Source: Meandrina meandrites
Lineage: Eukaryota > Cnidaria > Anthozoa > Scleractinia > Meandrinidae
NCBI GenBank assembly: GCA_963693305.1
Contig: OY855916.1
Location: 6,389,001 to 6,453,000, forward strand
Length of the DNA stretch: 64,000 nt
Direction of reading: 5' to 3'
The translations under genes were made by a program, and so were the position numbers. The notes beneath the pieces are model-generated. The model saw nothing but the letters and a program-made list of their open reading frames with translations, ran no database searches and was not told the origin of the DNA. Shown one piece after another: positions 24,450 to 35,399 of this stretch (its first letter is position 1; each line of letters opens with the position of its first letter).

Positions 24450-25010
24450 CGAGTTTGGGCTAAAATATCCAAAAATCACAATTTCCACCTTTGTAACGTC
24501 TGTCACGCAATCTCTTATTTGCTTGATTTCGTGATTTTTAGCGCTTTCTCAGAGAGAACGATTTAATTTCCCCAGACAAAAAGTGACATCAATTGAAAGG
24601 CCATTTCTTCCTGACTATATTTCCAAAATATCAGTTTATTTGAGATAAAGGTAGTATGGTAAATAATCTCTTAAATTTACCTTGTCATTTCCATAGAGAA
24701 AGAGTGGGATTTCTTTCAGATCTCTCTTAGTGTCATGAATTTATTTAAACTTCATAGAAATTATAGAATAAAATCTGGAAAAGATGTAGAATAAGCTGAT
24801 AACAAGTGGATGTCTTCAGGTTTTATAGTACAGGCAAGTGGTTTGCTTTAAAACCGCTAATTTTCAAGTCGAATTTTCCCGTGTCTGGCCGTGAAATTTA
24901 TGATCGTCATTTCCTGCCAAAAGAAAGAGTTATTTGACAAATAAATTACATGGTGATGAATAACTCATTATGGACTACTTACAGTTAGAGTTTGAACAAT
25001 TTTGAGTTTT
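24450..25010 (-). repeat. Right arm of the 560-bp inverted repeat
   Basis: Reverse complement of 19921-20490, starting 13 bases after the G1 element. The spacer between arms is about 4.0 kb. Very high identity implies a recent event or gene conversion. It may be two insertions of one element or the ends of a composite one. Confidence 0.85.
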
Positions 25011-25287
25011 CACACTTTTGCCGCTTTTATCCGATTTTGTTTGATTCTTACAGACATTCGCTCTTAATCTTCAAAACGTGGAAAAAATACATATACCATT
25101 TATTGGCAGGCACTTTAGGTCATCGCATGACTGCCTGCAATTTCCTCGTGACCCTGCGTAACTTTCTGCGTGACCATGCAATTTCCAGCGTGATATCACT
25201 ATAGCTAAATATGAGATTCCAAACAGAATCACAATCACGTGTCAAATGGCACAACTACTGGGGAAACCATATGTTAATAACAACAAA

Positions 25288-25337
25288 AAATGATGATGAC
25301 GGACGACGGCGACGACGATGACGATGACGATGACAAT
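25288..25337 (+). repeat. Imperfect GATGAC/GACGAC microsatellite
   Basis: A run of degenerate GAC/GAT triplets. Confidence 0.8.
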
Positions 25338-25419
25338 GCTTGTGACAAGTGTCCCTTTAACAACCTTTTAAGTCCAAGGTACCAAGGTGCCAAGATACAA
25401 AGCTATAACTTCCCGTAAA

Positions 25420-26220
25420 TAGCGTGTGCACAGTTTTCTTTGTGCCACAAGTTTTCTTTGTGGCTGAGCTCACCAGAATGTTGAATGATCAGCTGAATGA
25501 CAATACAACATGTTGTTTGTAGCTGTGATCTTCCTGATAAAGTGCATTCATTATAGTAGTAAACGTCTCTCTTTCTCCCTGTCTTTAAATCATATAAGAT
25601 AATAAAGTCTGTATACGAGCCAAGGGGCCCATGAGAGAGGCACTATGAGAGTAAAGTATCTTGCCCAAGAACACAACGCAATGCCCCGGCCAGAGCTCGA
25701 ACCCGGACCGCCCAATCCGGAGTCCAGCGCACTAACCATTAGGCCACCGCGCCTCCCAACATATACGATAATAAGATAAAGATAAATACTTCATTAACGT
25801 GTCAATGCCACATGGCCTGGAAGAATCCCATACTAATTTGGGGACAGAAATGAAGAGTTCAATAAGTCATTACATGAGCGCGCATTAAATCTTGGCGTAA
25901 ATATTCTTCTTTCATTCGCTTCTAAATATGTCTTATACCCCATTCACACCAAAGCTTAAACATGTTTAAATGTTGTTTAGTTAAACACGGTTTAAAATTG
26001 TTTTCTTCATGGAAGTTTCTGACTGATGTTTACCTTCGAATTTATGTAAAATTTAGTCTGTCAGTTAAGTCTGTTGCTAATTTTCATTTTCTTAAACCTG
26101 ATTTAATTAAACATGTTTTGCTGGTGTGAATCAGGTATTAGTTTGTAAAGAAAAACCATGACAAGTGATTTTTGTTAACGGTAAGACCCGAACATTAGAT
26201 TGAACATCAGAATATCACAA
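25420..26220 (+). repeat. Diverged local duplication, copy 1 (interrupted by a SINE)
   Basis: Ordered matches to 26818-27125: GTGCACAGTTTTCT, TGTGGCTGAGCT, TGATAAAGTGCATTCATT, AAACGTCTCTCT, ATGAGCGCGCATTAAATCTTGG and AAGACCCGAACATTAGATTGAA. The extra length is partly the SINE at 25620-25758. Confidence 0.65.
25620..25758 (-). mobile_element. tRNA-derived SINE, copy 1
   Basis: On the minus strand it reads GTGGCCTAATGGTTAGTGCG (A-box region) and GGGTTCGAGCTC (B box), then the tail GTTCTTGGGCAAGATACTTTA. This is the head of a pol III SINE and not a folded tRNA gene. Related copies: 27802-27905, 43413-43605, 46517-46740 and 54560-54757. Confidence 0.8.
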
Positions 26221-26224
26221 ATTT

Positions 26225-26320
26225 CTTGTCACCATATCGTCGAGAGAAAAGATTATGAGAATTAATAAAATGATCGCCAAAGGGAAATTGCTTTGATCTT
26301 TTAACAAATTTTCCCAGCTA
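26225..26320. mobile_element. Fragment of the 18513-18725 MITE
   Basis: GAGAAAAGATTATGAGAATT through AAAGGGAAATTGCTTTGATC and TTAACAAATTTTCCCA match that element internally. The ends are missing. Confidence 0.7.
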
Positions 26321-26817
26321 ATACTACTTTGAAATCGACGAAAAACTTGGCCTTTTCTACCATTGGCACTTATTGTTAAAAACGCTCACTTTTCCTCGAT
26401 CGTCCTTAAGGAGGTAAACTTTCCAACGCGCACAAAGGAGACTAAAAGGTGTGCAAAACCACAAAAGAGAGTGGGAGAAAAGTGAAGTTAGGAACGCCAA
26501 AAAGAACTTTCCTCAGATATCTCGGAAGTTTCCCATGTTGTTCTAGACTAAACTTCGACTGCGGCTATTTAATTTTATTTATGGAACTCTAGATCTGCTA
26601 TCACCTACGCACCAATTACAGTCTTTGCATACCTTTTGTATACTTACTTCCTCACTTCCTTAAAACAACCTATTAAATGTCGGCGAAAACAAAAGACTAG
26701 ATGACTTAAAAGTATACTATCGCATCGTGGTCGAAGCGATTCCTTCGCAAAACAAAGTAATCTTTCTGACATTCACTTTTTTTACTATGCATACGTACCT
26801 AGGCATACCTTTATGTT

Positions 26818-27125
26818 ATCAGCACGTGCACAGTTTTATAGAACATTGCGGCTTTTCTATGTGGCTGAGCTTGCCAAAATGTCGAATGTGTACCTGTAAT
26901 TTTTCTTATAGTCGATAAAGTACATTCATTGATTAAACGTTTCTCGCTCTCTCTCTCTGTCTCTAAATACTCGCACGAAGGTCATTCCATGAGCGCGCAT
27001 TAAATCTTGGTTTAAATATTCCTCGTTCAATCTATAATAAAGATCTCTTAGTTTATAATGGAAAATCATGACAAACGATTTTGGTTAACCGGAAGACCCG
27101 AACATTAGATTGAATATTAGATTGC
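26818..27125 (+). repeat. Diverged local duplication, copy 2
   Basis: Second copy of the 25420-26220 block without the SINE. It includes a short TC-rich run (26945-26963). Confidence 0.65.
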
Positions 27126-27801
27126 TTGTGCAAGTCAAATCAAGCACGAATTTATCTGTGTAGTGCTCAAGCGGCTGAAGAAAAGAAAAACATATTTAAT
27201 TGCATGCAAGGAAACTGAGCTGAGAACCAATTAAATTCACTGATGTTGGATTCCTGTCCTAGCTCGATAAATCATCGGTAACCAGGCAGCAATAGCATGA
27301 TCGATTATATCTAAGGTATATGAGTATCCCTTTCAACACGCTTCTACACAACTTGGCGTAATGCTGGAGATTTGTTAATGGCAAAAGGTTATACTCACTC
27401 GTTCTTGTTTTACCCTGAGTTATTTGTGTTTTTCTCTTATAATAAGCATAGTAAATTTAAACACTAGATGCCAAAAGCCAACGTATTTTTTTGCTATTGT
27501 TGTCGGAGGCGTTTTCTCTTTAAACAAGAAAAAAACGACAAATTTCGGGACAAAATTAATCAATAAGCATAAGCTACTCCAGTCACTGGAATGTCACCCA
27601 TTTTATAACTATACGACGGGGAGCATGTTTATTATAAAACAGACATAATTTTCTCAGTTTCGTTGTGGTTTTGAAGAGATTTTAACCACTTTAGATGTGG
27701 TTTCTTCATACCAATTTTAAGATCGTTAAAAGGTTGAAGGGAACAATTCTTGTTGGAGCTTTTAGCCGTTAATTTTACTTCAGTAACCGTTATAACAATG
27801 G

Positions 27802-27905
27802 CCGGTACCCATTTATACACCTGGATGAAGTAAGGCACTAAGTCTTTCCCAAGAACAAAACGCAGTCCCTCGGCCAGGGACTCGACTCGCATCTCATCCA
27901 GAGAG
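27802..27905 (-). mobile_element. SINE fragment, copy 2
   Basis: Retains GGTACCCATTTATACACCTGG, AGGCACTAAGTCTTTCCCAA and a degraded B-box part; the A box is lost or mutated. Confidence 0.6.
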
Positions 27906-27939
27906 AAGAACTTAAGGTATACTTGTAGTCGCTTCATGG

Positions 27940-29757
27940 TTCAGCGATCTCTGAGTGTGGTATCCCTGTGGACTTCTCCAAGTTTTCATTTCCCGTAAAC
28001 GATTTATGGACGAAGTCTATGAAGATAAAATAATAAAGAAGAGCAAAAAGCACCGTGTTGAAAATCAATTAGGAAGAGCGGATACTGATGACGGTTTTTA
28101 ATGACAGATTTTATCAGTCCGTCAGTCTCGCGGAGTTCAAAGCAAAAATCATATCTCAACTGTTACTTTGTAATTTTCTTAGTTGCAATATTCATACATG
28201 ATGATGAGGAAGGCTTTTTTCTGGAGATTAATAAATGTTTGATTGGATTTCGGCGCCAAAAACAAGATTTTCCTTACAGTTTCTATGGCAGGCAGGAAAT
28301 GTTTATTGTTCACCGAGAGCTGCCATGCTTAATGTATGGGTTTTTTCTGGCTTTCAGCTAACGTGCTCGGCATTGTCTTTTATATATTTTCGTTATTTCA
28401 TTAGAAAACGGAACTTAAGTAATGAATTATTGTCTACGTTTAAGCAAATATTTTTAATTGACTTAAACGTGGCTGAATGTCGAGATGTTTTTTAATCGTC
28501 ATATCTTTGAAACTATCGGAGTACTGTAACAGATTTTAACCTCATTAGCGAAATGACTGTTATACGTGCTACATTTCCTTCTCTTTGAATTCTACAATAG
28601 CAAAAAAGATAAAATTTACAGTCGTATAGCTTTAACTAATGACGACCTTTCATAAATTCCCCATCTTAGGGTAGAACTACATGAAAATACCATTTTTAGC
28701 ATTTTAAAGTTAATTCGCTACAATAATAGAAATGTCAGATTTTAAACGTTCACGAATTAAATTAAATAATTGTTAAGAAGACATGTCGGCTTTTGTTTAA
28801 GAGTTAAATGAAGGCTTTTCAAGGCTTTTATCATTATTCGGAGATCTGGTGTTTTTAAGTGGTCAATATCCTTTCACGTAAGTAGAAAGATGAGGAAGAT
28901 ATGTACAGAGGATATATGTTTGCCCATTTAAATCGCGATTTTACATCGGTTTCAGCTACAGTAGGGTCAAGTTTACTTCAAGAAGCTACGCTCGACAACT
29001 GGCTGAAAGGTAAAATATGTTTTCGCAAACTAGCCACCTCTTTCTCTATTTGTTGTTGTAGTTCATTCCAACCATTTCATTGGAAAACTCGAACAATTTT
29101 CTTTGTTGTTGCTTCTCGTAAAAAATTTCATTTCATCCAGTTTCATTTTAAAATTGTTTATTCCTCGCATGTTCTCGCCTTTTTAGATGACAAGTATGAA
29201 GTGTACGTCAAAAGTTTCAAAAACCTTCACTGAAAGCAAATTGTAACAGCCTGTAGTTTTGTCGGAACTGTAGTCAAACTTTAGTTACTTTGATTTGAAC
29301 CGTAAGGCGATCAAGTCCTGACAAATTGCTTTATTTTTGGCCTAATCCAATATCTTTTAGAATGACAGATCTTTTCATTTCAGTCTTTCTCCCAGATGAT
29401 GAATTCACTGAAATTTAGTCAACAGTTCGTTTCATTATTCGGATAAAGTCAATGTCCGCATCCAGCACTCATTTTCCAAATAATTTTATGTCAAGCTACG
29501 AATCATGGATATTGCATTAAAATACATGAATTGTTTGTAACACAAGACTCCTGAAATGCTCAAGTGAGTCAAGGAAACGTTGTTTGGACGGATGGACGGA
29601 CGGACAGATAGATAGACAGAGGAAGGATGAGCGAATAAGTCGAAAAGTTAAATTGACTGTCGTTTTGCGTTCTTATGCGAAGAAAAAACGTGTCTTAATA
29701 GTAAACAGAATTTGAACTATAATTCACGAGTAACACTTAATCCTTTCATTCTATAAG
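27940..29757. other. Upstream region of gene D
   Basis: No A/B/C-type promoter boxes found. A 110-codon frame (28901-29233) has no recognisable domain. A donor-like CTGAAAG|GTAAAA near 29010 could end a leader exon for gene D, but I cannot support it further. A short GGACGGAC run lies at 29590-29605. Confidence 0.3.
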
Positions 29758-29776
29758 TTACCAAGTGGAATTCATC

Positions 29777-30509
29777 ATGAGGAAGGCACTGGTCACAGCA
29801 CTGCTGCTGTGCCTGTTGGCTGGCATATTCTTCGGTCCAGGCCAAGCCCTCATTCGTGGTGGAAGAAACATGATTCCGAATCAGCAAGCCGAAGGAGAAG
29901 CTGACGTCATGTATGAAATTTACGACAGAGCCGAAAAAATACCTCGATATTCCAAACGAGGTAACAATTCTTTTTAATATGTAAGTGTTTTAATCTTGGA
30001 ATTCACCAAACTCAGGGCCGCAGCCAGACTTCCAAACAAGACGAGGCAAGTTTCGAGCGCGAGCGGCTAGGGGGTCTGGGGCATGCCCGTTCATAAAATT
30101 TTCTAATCAACAGGCTCAGAAATGCTCTTCTTAGCACTTTCCATTGCATCTTTCCAATTTTTCTGGGAATTATTTTCTCAATTAAACATTACTTAAGGAA
30201 AGGCCAAAATCAAGACGAGGCAAGTGCCTCGTCTTGCCTCATGCTAGTTACGGCCCTGAAATTCGTTGTGATTCAAGCTCGTTTGCCCTGGCGAAACCTG
30301 GAATTTTGCAATTTTGTACGCGAAAAACTGAACTAATATTTATTGTGCTAAAAGCAGGATCAGAAATACATTTGAGTCATTGATTGTCACGAGCTAGTTT
30401 TGAGAAGGAAATTAAAATAAGACTTTCTAACTGAGTGTTTTTTCCTAAGTGTTTTATTTTTTTTATTATTTCTGCAGAGAAATGGAGACGCGAAGAAAAT
30501 GAATCCTGA
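29777..30509 (+). CDS. Secreted mini-peptide gene D, join(29777..29960, 30478..30509), 71 aa
   Basis: ATG 29777 is chosen because it begins MRKALVTALLLCLLAGIF, a strong signal peptide; the longer frame lacks an ATG. It is followed by QALIRGGRN, matching the LLRAGRD position of A and B, then an acidic stretch (AEGEADVMYEIYD) and IPRYSKR. The exon ends in phase 1 at CGA G|GTAACA (29960). The acceptor TTATTTCTGCAG (ends 30477) opens a 32-nt last exon coding EKWRREENES and stop. Gene structure, phase and the basic KR before the junction match B, but the mature sequence is much diverged. A possible leader acceptor is AG at 29756-29757. The intron is 517 nt and contains the MITE at 30013-30258. Function unknown. 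Confidence 0.72.
30013..30258. mobile_element. CAGGGCCG-ended MITE, copy 1, in the intron of gene D
   Basis: Ends CAGGGCCGCAGCCAG and GCTAGTTACGGCCCTG. AGACGAGGCAAG occurs near the left end, and the palindrome GACGAGGCAAGTGCCTCGTC near the right. A second copy is at 38585-38828. CAGGG ends are typical of hAT-type MITEs. Confidence 0.75.
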
Positions 30510-30596
30510 TCATGTAACATAAATGGCGACTGCATGCTGCAAAGAAGATCGATCCTATCATCGAAAAGGAATAACCACTGATATCAAATCCAAGAC

Positions 30597-30646
30597 AATA
30601 AACGATTAACTGAGAAAATGAAAATTGTGAAATAAATTTGAAATAA
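30597..30646 (+). terminator. Polyadenylation signals of gene D
   Basis: AATAAA at 30597-30602, with two more at about 30631 and 30642, 88-140 bases after the stop codon. Confidence 0.55.
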
Positions 30647-31239
30647 ATTGATACGTCACGGAAGAGTCTTTGATTCATAAACTCCTATGTTTTTTAATCT
30701 TATTTGAAGACCAACTAGGCAGACTTTTCTTTCGAAGTATTCTCGAGTGCTAACTAGATTGAAAGAGAAATATTGGAAACGTTGCAAGCACTTCAAGTAA
30801 TATGCCAAAAACAAAACTTGATCAATGTTGAACAATCCCAAAAAAATGATATGTATTTATTTTACTATCGAGACTTGTAACTATCTTTACATTTCATTTA
30901 TTTTTACAAGTTCAAGGTTCACCAGCATTAAATTTAGCCGTTACTGCCATGCTTTGTGCTCACATGTGAGGGTGAACTGATTTTGATCGTATTTCACTTC
31001 AAAGTGTGGGATGTAATATTCCTTATTCATATTTATACGTACATGTTATAGGTAATTGCACACTCAAGTTTCTCTGCAAGCTTTGCTTTCGAAGTGCCAA
31101 TCGCGCTCACGCTTTCACTCGCCCCCAAGCTCTACTTTTGTCCACTCTTCCTACCAGGAAAGGCTCCCCCACCTCTACCCCTCTCGCTCCTTTGAGCACG
31201 TCTCTATCCACCAATGAAAAGTTGATAAAACGTCCTTAA

Positions 31240-32146
31240 GGACGGTGCCTACTTTTGTTACTGCGCACATCTTCTGCGCATCACGCAAGGAATCGATCGC
31301 ACTAGACGCGCGCGCTAAGGGAATTTGCTCGCTCAAAATGACGAATTCAACTTCGCGACCAAGCGCGTGACTAAAATGCAAGAAAATTTCGGTTGCAACG
31401 AAATCCAGTTAATGGACGTACTAAACCAGGAACAGTGAAAGAGTAACATATCAGTAAGCCCTAAACGCTTTTCGATAAAAATGGCTCACATTTAACAGTC
31501 TGAAACACATCTCTAATCGCTCAAACGTAATCAGCAAACTGCTAACTACATATGGCGTGGTGCACGCGTGAAAAATTGCGCGAGAAACAAATATTTAACT
31601 CGCTAGGGAGGGGATAGGAAAAGTGTAACTGACCTCAAAAGCGATTCCATACAACTCGTATAACTTTTAAAAACGCGTGGTGACCCATACTTTTTATTTT
31701 ATAAAATGGAAGTGGTAAGTCTATAGAACACATGATTAATTTTTCGTTCAGTGCAAAAATTGTTTAGGCTGTTTTTCTGGCCTTGCAAGAGAGAGCTGTT
31801 AGGGTCAAAAATGGCTCAAGTGCAATCGTTTTGTCAATAAAAACGTGGTTCACGCAGTTTCAAAGAGAGTATTTGTTAGTTATTTTTAAGATCGTTATAT
31901 TTAGTGTTGATTTTGTTCATGAAAAACCAAATTCAAAGGTAATTTGTATGGAAATTTTATTCCCTTTTACTTTCTTTGAAAATGCCACGTCAGCACTTTT
32001 TTCAAGATTTCAAACCTAATTATCTCGAAAATTTGCGTGGCTACCCCTAATTTTCTTTTTGGATTTTAATAGCCCTTGGTAACATCTACTTCCCTTGCAT
32101 AGTCATCGGCCGGGCAAAAATACCTCGCTATTAGTAGGCACCGTCC
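31240..32146. mobile_element. TTAA-flanked piggyBac-like nonautonomous element
   Basis: GGACGGTGCCTAC (31240-) is mirrored by GTAGGCACCGTCC (ends 32146). The element is directly flanked by TTAA at 31236-31239 and 32147-32150, the target site used by piggyBac. 907 bp with no transposase frame. Confidence 0.8.
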
Positions 32147-32573
32147 TTAAGTTCACTTTACTTTCTGAAACTGGCTTAATAACCAAAATAGCGACGAAAT
32201 TATAATTTAAAGTAAATAGAGAGTATACAGATAACTTCACTGAGGTAATAAACTTTGTTTTTAACTTTTTCGCTCAATAGCAAAACTTTTATAACAAAAT
32301 GTTTTTTGTCAAAATTAATTGGCTTTGCTTTCGCAAAAGGGCTTCCAACATGGAATAATGGTAAATGGTATTCGAATTAGCTTTATTATAAAAATTACCA
32401 GAGTCGACAAAGCCATGATAGTCCTAGCCTGCGAGAGCAGACGCGAACGATACAAGTTTATGTGGCGCCATTTTGGTTTTGTTTCTTGAATTTCGTCCCG
32501 GTCACTGGGCTGAAATTTCCCATATGAACAGACGACAAAATTCACCCGGTAACCGGGCTCATATGAAGAGGTT

Positions 32574-32843
32574 AATTAGCATAAATTTTTACGATTTTAT
32601 TTCTCCGTTTACTCCTTGGATTAGGGAAGTAATATATCAAACACGAGAGACAGTGTTTCATCAGGATTTCCAAGCACTGAGAAGAGAGTTGAAAATACAA
32701 CGCGCAGCCGAGTATTTTTGACGAACTTCGAGGTCTTTGGATAGCCGATGAAACACTGTCTGCAGTGTTTGGTATATCTTCTCAATCGAAACAAAAACTA
32801 AGGAGTAAACGGAGAAATAAAATTGTAAAAATCTATGCTAACT
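32574..32843. mobile_element. 270-bp foldback
   Basis: TTAGCATAAATTTTTACGAT and TCTCCGTTTACTCCTTGG on the left pair with GGAGTAAACGGAGAAATAAA and AAATCTATGCTAA on the right. The inner GACAGTGTTTCATC pairs with GATGAAACACTGTC. Confidence 0.85.
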
Positions 32844-33379
32844 AAGATTAGATTTCCAATCCACCGTCACGGTGCGGTTGTGATTTTGTTTTTAAATTGA
32901 TAAATTTTTAATGAATTTGAGAAAATAAATCTCGTTTTTTGCACCTCGGATTCTGCAACTCGTCGAATTTTCCAACCATAAGACAACTTTCATCAAAAGA
33001 CAAAAGGGGGATGTATTTTAATGCTAAAATTTTAATGGATTTTAAGATAAAGATCACAAGCAATTAAGTGTTTAAGGGTACTTCTTTATTCAACTTTTAT
33101 TCACCAGTAAACAGTCTTATGGAAGTCCATTTAATAATATGTAATTACATTTATTTTATGTTTACAATTTTAACATTTGTCTTTAATCTCTTGCGTCTTC
33201 TCCTTTTTGCGGTAGTCCTTTATTAACCTAGCAGGTAACAAAGACAATACCCTTTTAAAAATTTAAAAGGTTTGCTGGAAGTTGAAATAATTCACGAAGA
33301 CGAAATTAGAAATACTTAAACTTTTTTCTTAAAGAAGCTGTTGGAAAGAGTTGTTGAGATCAGAAATTTACAGGATTTC

Positions 33380-33510
33380 TATAGGTCAGGTAGTGGTCAA
33401 GGAAAAATAAAATTCTTAAATTTTATGGGGAAGTCAGGGAATTTTATTTTGAGTCAGGGAGAAATTGACATTTTGATAAAAAGTCAGGGAAAATTGAAAT
33501 TATGTGATAT
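33380..33510 (+). repeat. Degenerate AGTCAGGGA-rich tract
   Basis: AGTCAGGGA or close forms recur several times with AT-rich spacers. The 70-codon frame over it is a repeat frame. Confidence 0.55.
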
Positions 33511-33982
33511 CCTTGATTACCTGAAAAAACATTTTAGGTTAGTGTGCACCTGATCTCAGCAATGTCTATTTTTCGAAGCGGAGGCTAAAGGCTGCTACTA
33601 TATCTAACATTTTGTTTTTTATTTGGCCAGGAAAACGGAAAGGGGAAAAAGTTAGGGAATTTTTAAAACTGGTGTCTATGGCATCCATGCCTTTAGTACA
33701 CAACACGCAGTATGGTATTTGTTACTGTTACCCCTATTGTTTTTTTTTGGTTTCTATTTTTGATAAGTCCGTTATTAATAATGTTTAAGATTCGTTAAAC
33801 ATTGTAGAATATTATCGCTCCTTTCGGATGGTTGCAACTTTTGAAGAGTCTTTACTATCTGAATATTTACGGTAAATTACCTCACTTTGAAAATGAGTGG
33901 TCGCCTGAAATTACCGGCATCGCATTCAACATTCCAGTGCTCCATCATTCGAAGGATTTTTGGTTCAAATTTGTTCTTCCAA

Positions 33983-34140
33983 TGCTGTCCCGTCCCCAGG
34001 CGTCACTCCTCGGTCGTGCGCGGTGCGCTTTGTTTTATGGGATTGATATTGCGCGGTTTGCTTGGCGTTGTGGGACTGATGTGTTTTCCCGCCTTTCCGT
34101 CCCGGTCTGCCAACCGGTGCCTGGGGACGAGGCAGCTTTT
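33983..34140. mobile_element. GC-rich 158-bp MITE
   Basis: Imperfect ends GCTGTCCCGTCCCCAGGC and GCCTGGGGACGAGGCAGC. Much more GC-rich than its flanks; this explains the overlapping frames in this stretch. Confidence 0.7.
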
Positions 34141-34801
34141 TCAAAGTGAGCAATTGCGATTGTCATTGTGTTTGTCACTTTTTAAAAAGTGTGGCGAGGG
34201 TCAGAGGTTACGTGTACGACCAAAGGTTAAAGGTTTGATCTCACCTTAAGGACAACCGCAAGTATAGCGGCACTTTTCTGCCATGAATTCTCCATTACGA
34301 TTCCTGTGTGCACAGAAGCGCTTAAACCTCAAGCAGAATTTTGCCGAAAATTCATCCATGCATCCTATAATAAAAAAATATAGCAACTGAAATATTAACA
34401 TGAACCAGAAAACATTTTCACTACGAGACCTAGGTTTCTTTCAGCAATAATAACTGCATCAATAGCTGAATAAGATAGGAAAACGTTTGAAACGTCTGAA
34501 ATAAAATTAATGCTGAAATGTTTGCTGAAAGATTGCATACGGTCGAATATGAGCAACGCTCTCGTAAAAACGAAATCCGATCAGTGTTTCATTACGGATT
34601 ATTTAGCATTTGATGAAAATTAACCCCATCATTGTATGGATCTAATCCAATTTGTGTATTTGTGCATAAAACTAACAAACATACAACACTGATCCGGTGG
34701 CACCCAGCGAGGAACTTTGTCAGAATTCTTCCGAGAACGTTTTGACTACAAATTACAAAAGCTAAAAAAAGCACTTTTAAGACATTATTTCTTGTTGCTA
34801 G

Positions 34802-35221
34802 TTATATCTGTTCCGCTACGAGTAAAAGAACTCTTCCAGCTAGGAAGAAAGCAAACCGACGGCTGTATACAACTCTTCATAAAACAATTATGTTTCTAGC
34901 AGGCAAAAGATGTTCCCAGCAAGCGAGTTCAAAGACTCCATCAATATTTATTGCTACTCAATAAATTGTTGACGGTACTATGAGTGAAACATCAAAACAG
35001 TTTTTACAGGCTGCTTTAATTTCTACAAGTAATACAAATATGTAAGCACTGAATTCCTTTTAAAACAAGGCAAACTTATACATATTTTAAACTTTTCTTC
35101 GTTACATACCTGGGATACCTAATCTATTTGAAAGCCGGCTGGAAACAGCGGAGGATTTCTGCCCTTGAGCTAGAAAGAAGGCAGTCGCCATGAGGAAGAG
35201 AAATACGAAAGCGGATTTCAT
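34802..35221 (-). CDS. Candidate secreted mini-peptide gene E, complement(join(34802..34839, 35110..35221)), 49 aa
   Basis: On the minus strand ATG at 35221 begins MKSAFVFLFLMATAFFLAQG, a clear signal peptide, then QKSSAVSSRLSNRLGIP. The exon ends in phase 1 at CCA G|GTATGT (35110), the same phase and the same CCA G junction as gene C. A strong acceptor, TTTGCTTTCTTCCTAG, follows 270 nt downstream and gives a 38-nt last exon coding AGRVLLLVAEQI and stop at 34802. An alternative acceptor, CTTTTTTTAG near 34767, would give a longer cysteine-containing tail. The first exon is well supported; the second is a best guess. It lacks the LRAG motif, so membership in the A-D family is inferred from structure only. 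The TATA box is about 95 bases upstream, without a leader intron. Confidence 0.55.
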
Positions 35222-35313
35222 TGCGAAAGTCGTTGACCAATCGAAAAATACTCCTCTGTTGATTTGAATCAGGAATTGTGGAGAACTGTTGCTAAAAACC
35301 CTTTTTGTGGCTT

Positions 35314-35322
35314 TTTTATATA
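35314..35322 (-). promoter_or_regulatory. TATA box of gene E
   Basis: CTATATAAAAAAGCC on the minus strand, about 95 bases before the ATG. No other boxes shared with A-C were found. Confidence 0.5.
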
Positions 35323-35399
35323 GTTTACCTAATTATTGGCAGATGTTTATGGAGGGCAAGTTCATGGATTGCATGTGAAATTTATTGTGGGAAGTTTTA

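Noticed and set aside
28901..29233. 110-codon frame upstream of gene D
   Set aside because: No recognisable domain; it could hide the leader exon of gene D but not a protein I can support.
33832..34249. Two overlapping frames of 105 and 120 codons
   Set aside because: Explained by the GC-rich MITE at 33983-34140.
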